Assembly (NCBI GenBank): GCA_016169945.1
Contig: JADLSH010000155.1
Span: 2,239,501-2,303,500 of the forward strand
Reading direction: 5' to 3'
DNA: 64,000 nucleotides
Origin: Trachythela sp. YZ-2020
Taxonomy: Eukaryota > Cnidaria > Anthozoa > Malacalcyonacea > Clavulariidae
Shown piece after piece: positions 59,801-64,000 of this stretch (position 1 is the first letter of the stretch; the number at the start of each line of letters is the position of its first letter). The translations under genes and the position numbers were made by a program. The notes beneath the pieces were generated by a model. The model was not told the DNA's origin and ran no database searches. It saw only the letters and a list, made by a program, of their open reading frames with translations.

Positions 59801-61577
59801 GCATCTTTTCTATGTAGTGCGCTTTAAATATTTTGTGGCGCCATATTTTTTCCTTCATAAGCACGCTTTACTTAAGTCAAACATTCAACTACTGATGTGC
59901 ATCAAAATAGTACAGTAGATTCACGTACAATAGTTTATCGCTCTATTATATCCTCAAAATACATGTGCCATATTTTTTAATAGACAAGTTGACCTGTGGT
60001 GAGAATAGAATGAAGATATCTATTCTGAAATCACTTCTCAAAGTTTCTTCAGCCTCTCAACTACAACTACTCGACAGTTCATGCAAACCTCAAGAGACGA
60101 ACTTTTATTACGTCTTCACAACTTCACTCACTGCATGTGGTACAACCGTGACGTCAGAAAATGGCGGCAAAACAATTTCATTTCATAACAAAGTCGTTGA
60201 AAGATTGTCAGCATTTGGTAAGTCCATTTCAAGATCTAAAGAAATTCACTTTCCTTTCAAATGTAATTACCCTCAAAGTTATCTTCTCGCATCCTCATCA
60301 TTTGGCCTCGCTAATTTTTCCGTCTCACGGAACGATGCCAGTGGAAAAGAGAAAATGTCGTTTATAATGGGACTTTATAAAGATCAGTCATTTAGTAAAC
60401 CCCTTGTTGGAGATCCATCACTGAACGAACGTCTGTATGTTGAAATTGGATTGAACACAACAAATTCAAGTGCTGAAGAGTCATCTTTTGGAATCAAGTT
60501 GGATGAATGTTACGTCACATCAAAGAGTTTATTGGCTGAGAATAAATATATCTTGATTGAGCAAGGGTAGGTCAAATAACAAGGTTTGAAGGATAATAAG
60601 ATATCTGGCGGGAAAAGATTTAATGATCTCGATCAGTGAGCTGCTTTATTAAATAGTTTTGGTAAAAAATTAAGGTGTTTTTGGCTTTACAGCCGAAGAC
60701 TTGAGAATTTCGACATTTTGCCTATTAAAGTACTATGTTGACTAAAAATGCAAAATTTCAAGTTCACTTTCAACAAAAATAAACTATGCCATAAGAAAGT
60801 TCGCAAAAAAGTATATAAAACATATAGTGCAATTTATTTGAGTTAAAGAAGGTTAAAGTTGGCAAAATAGCAACTTAATGCATTAATTAGGGCATTTTCA
60901 ACATTTTTGAATGTTAAAATCTCAAAATAGGCTACGAAAACCGTACTATCCGCTAACCTGTTTATATATACTTCTTTCGTACTTTCTTATGGTATAGTTT
61001 ATTTTTGTTAAAAGCGAACTTGAGATTTTTCGTTTTCAGTCAACATAGTAGGCCTACTTTAACAGGCAAAATGTCGAAATTCTCACCAATGTTTAAACTA
61101 TCAGAAATTAAATGCTAGTTGGCAGCTTGTAACAAAAAAATGCCATCACACAAATTATTGTTTTAAACCGTTTGATATATAACAACCACGAAAATGAAAA
61201 ACTATAGAAAAGAATTATGGAATGATGCATGTGAGCATTTTCATCAACATTTTAGCACATTATTAAAACTTTAATAAACCCATTTATGCGGCTATATATA
61301 TTTAAACTTCATTTTACCCCTTATAATGAAAATTTATTTCGTTTCATATAGATGCCAAAAGGACAAAACGGTGAAATTTCATAAATCATCAGGACACACG
61401 ACAAGATTTAGTTTCCTGGTATTCCGTTTCCTTGGCTTACATCATTACAACACACGTGTTCACTGCAGAGTCAGTGTGTGTGAGAAAAAGAGTAAGTCAT
61501 GTCATTTAGGTTGTCGATCATCAAAGAACGGCAGACGTATGCTATCAGATGATCAACAGATCAGATATTTCTTTTAA
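56776..61577 (+). CDS. Secreted C-type lectin-ZP domain protein, gene model (4 coding exons)
   Basis: Coding exons: 56776-56830, 57498-57902, 59984-60566 and 61352-61577. They sum to 1269 nt (422 residues plus stop), and all phases agree (1, 1, 2). Domains: signal peptide 1-18, C-type lectin about 24-150, ZP about 155-410. C-type lectin domains bind sugars, often with Ca2+. ZP domains polymerise into extracellular matrices. Inference: a matrix-forming lectin. No transmembrane segment follows the ZP domain; the last residues after a basic NGRR are short. A strong donor (GAAATG/GTGAGT at 61590) 12 nt after the stop and a strong acceptor before 62319 suggest a spliced 3' UTR, and an AATAAA lies at 63017. 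A weak TATA-like TATATC lies about 90 bp before the ATG. Confidence 0.85.
57498..57902 (+). CDS. Lectin-ZP gene exon 2: C-type lectin domain
   Basis: 405 nt, phase 1 at both ends, one full C-type lectin domain in a single exon (about residues 24-150). It starts ACPAGWMNLVSSCYYFS, then ARSACQKLGGDLVVP, YIGLV, NWESGQPDSPNREHCGDF and GKWNDITCSSQYHFICQ. QPD with the later WND are the calcium/sugar-binding motifs; QPD is associated with galactose-type binding in vertebrate lectins. The acceptor follows a long pyrimidine tract (TTTTTCCGCAG), and the donor AAAC/GTAAGT is optimal. The local ORF runs on to a TAG inside the donor, which is not used. Confidence 0.9.
57903..58982. other. Intron 2 of lectin-ZP gene, first part
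   Basis: No gene recognised. A 13-bp GGTGGTTTAAA repeat occurs at 58296-58318. The rest is AT-rich intron. Confidence 0.5.
58983..59460. repeat. Three-copy tandem repeat of about 150-165 bp
   Basis: Units start at about 58983, 59142 and 59291 with AAGCAAGCAACCTGAGCTAA (variants). They share CACCAACTTCTGG, GATCGATAAG and GAACAGGGMAA. Units 1 and 3 are most alike and end CATCTAAAACTGATGTTCT; unit 2 is more altered. Intronic in the lectin-ZP gene. Confidence 0.9.
59658..59795. mobile_element. 120-bp MITE with perfect 20-bp TIR and 9-bp target duplication
   Basis: Element 59667-59786 begins TAGCCTCCTCCGCAGGCATC and ends with its exact reverse complement. TCATACACC flanks it on both sides (59658-59666, 59787-59795). 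Nine-bp duplications point to a Mutator-like origin. No coding capacity. Confidence 0.9.
59984..60566 (+). CDS. Lectin-ZP gene exon 3: ZP domain, main part
   Basis: 583 nt, phase 1 start and phase 2 end. It begins KLTCGENRMKISILKS, the typical first Cys of a ZP domain, then LLDSSCKP, TSLTACGTTVTSENGGKTIS, HFPFKCNYPQ, an RLYVEIGL segment and FGIKLDECYVTS. It thus covers the ZP-N half and most of ZP-C. The acceptor is TTTTTTAATAG. The donor CAAGG/GTAGGT precedes an in-frame TAG by one base. ZP domains drive filament formation of secreted matrix proteins and receptors. Confidence 0.85.
60690..61095. mobile_element. Inverted-repeat element in ZP intron
   Basis: 60700-60830 and 60955-61090 are imperfect reverse complements (GACATTTTGCCTATTAAAGT against ACTTTAACAGGCAAAATGTC; AATAAACTATGCCATAAGAA against TTCTTATGGTATAGTTTATT). 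A fold-back or MITE with arms of about 130 bp. It lies between the two ZP exons. Confidence 0.8.
61352..61577 (+). CDS. Lectin-ZP gene exon 4: end of ZP domain and stop
   Basis: 226 nt. The A joins GG of exon 3 to give Gly, then CQKDKTVKFHKSS, RFSFLVFRFLG, VHCRVSVCEK and SCHLGCRSSKNGRR. This is the conserved closing Cys cluster of ZP-C followed by a basic site where ZP proteins are often cleaved. After that only MLSDDQQIRYFF precedes the stop, with no membrane anchor. The upstream ATG at 61326 is intronic. Confidence 0.85.
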
Positions 61578-61988
61578 ACGTTTGAAATGGTGAGTTTTAA
61601 AATTATTTTTATATGTGATTGTATGTGTTCTTTTATCAAGAAAGTCAATTTCAAGTAAGTCAAGCCAGTTCCTTGTCAATTTTGGCCAAAATAACCGAAA
61701 CAATTAATATTAATGATTTTGGGATAATGAAAAATAAAAAAATATTAAATATATAATGAAGTTCATAGTAGTAGTTTGAAAATATTTCAAAGAAAATGTA
61801 AGGCATGCGAGAAACATATGTGAACACATGCTGAACAAAGAGAAGTATGATTTCTCTTATAGTTCCTTCTATTAACTGGTTAGCCGACATATTAGTGTGT
61901 TTTGATTTACGAAATGCCAAAGACTGCTCGATATCTTATATATAGAAAAAAGATATAGATTTCGCTAACCCCAAGGTATCCACTGCAG

Positions 61989-62059
61989 CTGTTTCGTGCA
62001 ATGAAGCACGTACTCTTCATGTGAACCACGTCAGAAGAGTGCTTCATTGCATGAAACAG
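61989..62059. repeat. 71-bp hairpin in the 3' UTR intron
   Basis: CTGTTTCGTGCAATGAAGCA pairs with TGCTTCATTGCATGAAACAG; ACTCTTC pairs with GAAGAGT next to the loop. It lies in the proposed 3' UTR intron of the lectin-ZP gene. Confidence 0.85.
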
Positions 62060-63150
62060 GTATTTATTGTCATGAATACCTAATTGAGATAAGCAAAACC
62101 TATGTAAAAACTCTTATACATAATTTTGATGCTTATAGTTATCTTCCTTGTCTTATAATATGTTTTCGCCATCTAGAACAATAGTATCTAGGAATGTGAG
62201 TTACTAAAATTGTAAACTGATGAGTAGCCATGCACGATGTGATACCAATTGATTTTGTTTACTATGTGTTTTCACATTCACAGCGCATGCACTTACATTT
62301 TCATTATTTTTATTATAGGTTGCCTAGATTGCGTATTTGAAAAAAAACGAATGGAACTGGATAACGGACATTGATACTTGGATATACCACGTTCAATTCT
62401 CAGATTCTTTATAGAATGCATAATCCGTAGTCATAATCTAGAATCAATATTTAAAATTCTCAATTGAAACTGCGAAAAACGTGATAAATTTATAGAAGGA
62501 TGAGCTGGAATTTTGGAATGGGGAATCGTTTCACTTTTTCTCCAACGAAATGAGGATTTTTTTTCAACACCTGATGTGGAATACGGAAATCTAGTCAGTT
62601 TTAACATTTAAATGCGGAATTTCTTCCATGTTTTCGACGCAAATTTCTATGTGATCATCAGAAATTTCAAAAAATTCAGCTATGGGAATGTGGATTTGAT
62701 TTTTAAGCTCTAAAATTCCTCCTCATCCCTTAAGATTAAACTTACTTAATTCTACCTCTTGCATGATTGTGTTTGAAAGAGAAATGGCGTGGTTACTTAT
62801 TACATTTCTTTATAAGTTAATAGCTTGGGTTATAAATTAGTAAAACGTTCTTTTAGTTGTGGGATGACGTGATTAAACAAATTGAAACAAATAATGTAGT
62901 ACTGGATAAGTATATAAACGAAAATGCTAATAAAGATCGAATTATCGCATATATAGCTATATAGGTTCATCGATCCGTATAAGTAGCTTGGTAAATACGA
63001 TAAATAATTTGGTGATAATAAATTTTGATTTAGACTAATATGAACTTTTATTCATTTATGTGATGGGAGTAAATGTAATAGAAATTGACCATAAATTGTA
63101 TGTAAGAATGCTTTGAATATAGAACAATATGACGCATTTAATTATATTTA
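62060..63150. other. Probable 3' UTR and downstream sequence of lectin-ZP gene
   Basis: A strong acceptor (TTATTTTTATTATAG) ends at 62318 and could begin a 3' UTR exon. AATAAA lies at 63017-63022. No other gene is seen. Confidence 0.4.
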
Positions 63151-63151
63151 A

Positions 63152-63253
63152 CAATTAGATTATGAGCTCAAGATTTCTATGAGGTGATAGTTGATGAGGG
63201 CGAACCCGAATGAACTATCATCTCATAGAAATCGAGAGCGAATAATCTAATTG
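63152..63253. repeat. 102-bp hairpin (CAATTAG family)
   Basis: CAATTAGATTATGAGCTC pairs with GAGAGCGAATAATCTAATTG, and ATTTCTATGAGGTGATAGTT with AACTATCATCTCATAGAAAT. The loop is GATGAGGGCGAACCCGAATG. It is related to the hairpin at 63560-63662 in outline but not in the middle of the stem. Confidence 0.9.
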
Positions 63254-63559
63254 CTTTGGTAGAAACCAGCAAGAAAACAGCATTTCAAAACGTTTTTCAT
63301 AATTTATTGAAATAAATTCGTTAAAAATCGCGCCCAGGAGATGGCTGTTTCGCTATACTCGCTATTTATCGACAATTAGATAGCGAGTAGCGTATTCAAT
63401 CAAATTACAGCATTTGCAATAGTATAAATATACTAGTATGATTCTACTAATTAACAAATAGAAAACATTTTCCGTGTTTCTATACACTTTTAGTAGAAAT
63501 TGTTAGGTGTCTATTGCTTTTCCTGCATTCTGATTGGTCCAAATTGAGCCTCTAATTAA

Positions 63560-63662
63560 CAATTAGACAACGAGTCCGAGTTGTCTATGAGCGAATAGTC
63601 AACGAAGGCGAAGCCTGAGTCGACTATTCGCTCATAGACAACGAGGACGAGTTGTCTAATTG
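63560..63662. repeat. 103-bp hairpin (CAATTAG family)
   Basis: CAATTAGACAACGAGTCCGA pairs with ACGAGGACGAGTTGTCTAATTG-type sequence, and TTGTCTATGAGCGAATAGTC with GACTATTCGCTCATAGACAA. The loop is AACGAAGGCGAAGCCTGAGT. It shows compensatory differences from 63152-63253. Confidence 0.9.
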
Positions 63663-63689
63663 TTTTAGTATACACCTTGTATAGATATA

Positions 63690-63941
63690 TTAATTTCGAG
63701 AAAATAATCCATACACCGTGTAATTTTTAAAATAATTTAATTCAGTTGTGTTATTTAACCACTCGTGAGCGGCAAGTAAAAGCAGATTTATTAATAAAAT
63801 ACGGTTTCTATTTCGTTCCTTGCCATTAAAAATCTTCATGCCATATTTTGTGGCCTTTTTAGTTTTCTCAGGGGTAGAATTTTCTATCAAACTCTCCAAA
63901 AATTCCTCCGAAACGTCTGCAAAACGAGAGTTTACTGCCAT
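63690..63941 (-). pseudogene. N-terminal fragment of a Crypton-like protein, second copy
   Basis: The first 38 residues (FADVSEEFLESLIENSTPEK and KYGMKIFNG) align with the ORF at 31727-31921 and resemble the N-terminal segment of Crypton-derived KIAA1958/QRICH1-type proteins, a tentative assignment. The frame stays open to 63690 (AAHEWLNNTTELNYF) but then stops, without a recombinase catalytic region. The next 28 bp lead into a hairpin. Likely a truncated, non-autonomous copy. A host gene fragment is possible, because the window edge hides what lies upstream. Confidence 0.4.
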
Positions 63942-64000
63942 ATTTTTTCAGGTTTGTTTTCATTTTCCCCAAACGTTGTCCATCACGAATGGTCAACGGT

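Larger units (their letters stand above)
63497..63941 (-). mobile_element. Crypton-like/hairpin element, copy B
   Basis: Read on the minus strand: an ORF from 63941, a hairpin at 63662-63560, then the terminal motif at 63550-63497 (GACCAATCAGAATGCAGGAA). Copy A at 31.6-32.1 kb has the motif before the ORF instead, so the motif could be an inverted terminal repeat seen at opposite ends in the two copies. The other end lies beyond the window or is lost. Confidence 0.45.

Overview
The window is eukaryotic, AT-rich and dominated by introns and mobile elements. Two multi-exon genes with GT-AG introns can be assembled from it. Their architectures (PAN + calcium-binding EGF + TLDc, and C-type lectin + zona pellucida), together with CR1/L2-like LINEs, a BEL/Pao element, hAT, Helitron-type, Penelope-like and Crypton-like remnants and many hairpin MITEs, suggest a cnidarian, probably an anthozoan. 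The taxon is inference; no marker gene is present.

Gene 1 (minus strand, coding 44771 down to 10750, about 34 kb) encodes a predicted 594-residue secreted protein: signal peptide, PAN/apple domain, seven calcium-binding EGF modules, and a TLDc domain split over two exons. All exon phases agree, provided a 4-nt microexon at 29159-29162 joins the PAN and EGF parts. The introns are packed with transposons. A 14-kb intron (30853-44656) holds a BEL/Pao retrotransposon with LTRs differing at one base, a truncated LINE, a SINE inside a MITE and a hAT-type MITE. A 12-kb intron (11064-23114) inside the TLDc domain holds two LINEs, a large TIR-bounded element with GC-rich subterminal repeats and a nested element with a PHD-finger remnant. 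The 28-29 kb intron carries an 858-bp palindrome.

Gene 2 (plus strand, 56776-61577) encodes a predicted 422-residue secreted protein: signal peptide, C-type lectin domain (QPD and WND motifs) and a ZP domain. Its introns hold a three-copy tandem repeat, a 120-bp MITE with a 9-bp target duplication and an inverted-repeat element.

Other regions: 1.3-2.7 kb, broken PIF1/Helitron helicase; 2.9-3.4 kb, 17-bp minisatellite; 4.27-4.88 kb, hAT relic with TIRs and target duplication; 6.9-8.6 kb, TTAA-flanked element; 10.0-10.7 kb, fold-back element just beyond the TLDc stop; 46.7-56.5 kb, a direct segmental duplication of about 4 kb, each copy made of older sub-units, with an inverted-repeat element at the junction; 31.7 and 63.7-63.9 kb, two short Crypton-like N-terminal ORFs, each followed by a near-perfect hairpin of a family whose stems vary while both arms stay complementary.

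Exon boundaries, phases and repeats were read by eye. Domain names rest on motif recognition. No similarity search or folding was run.
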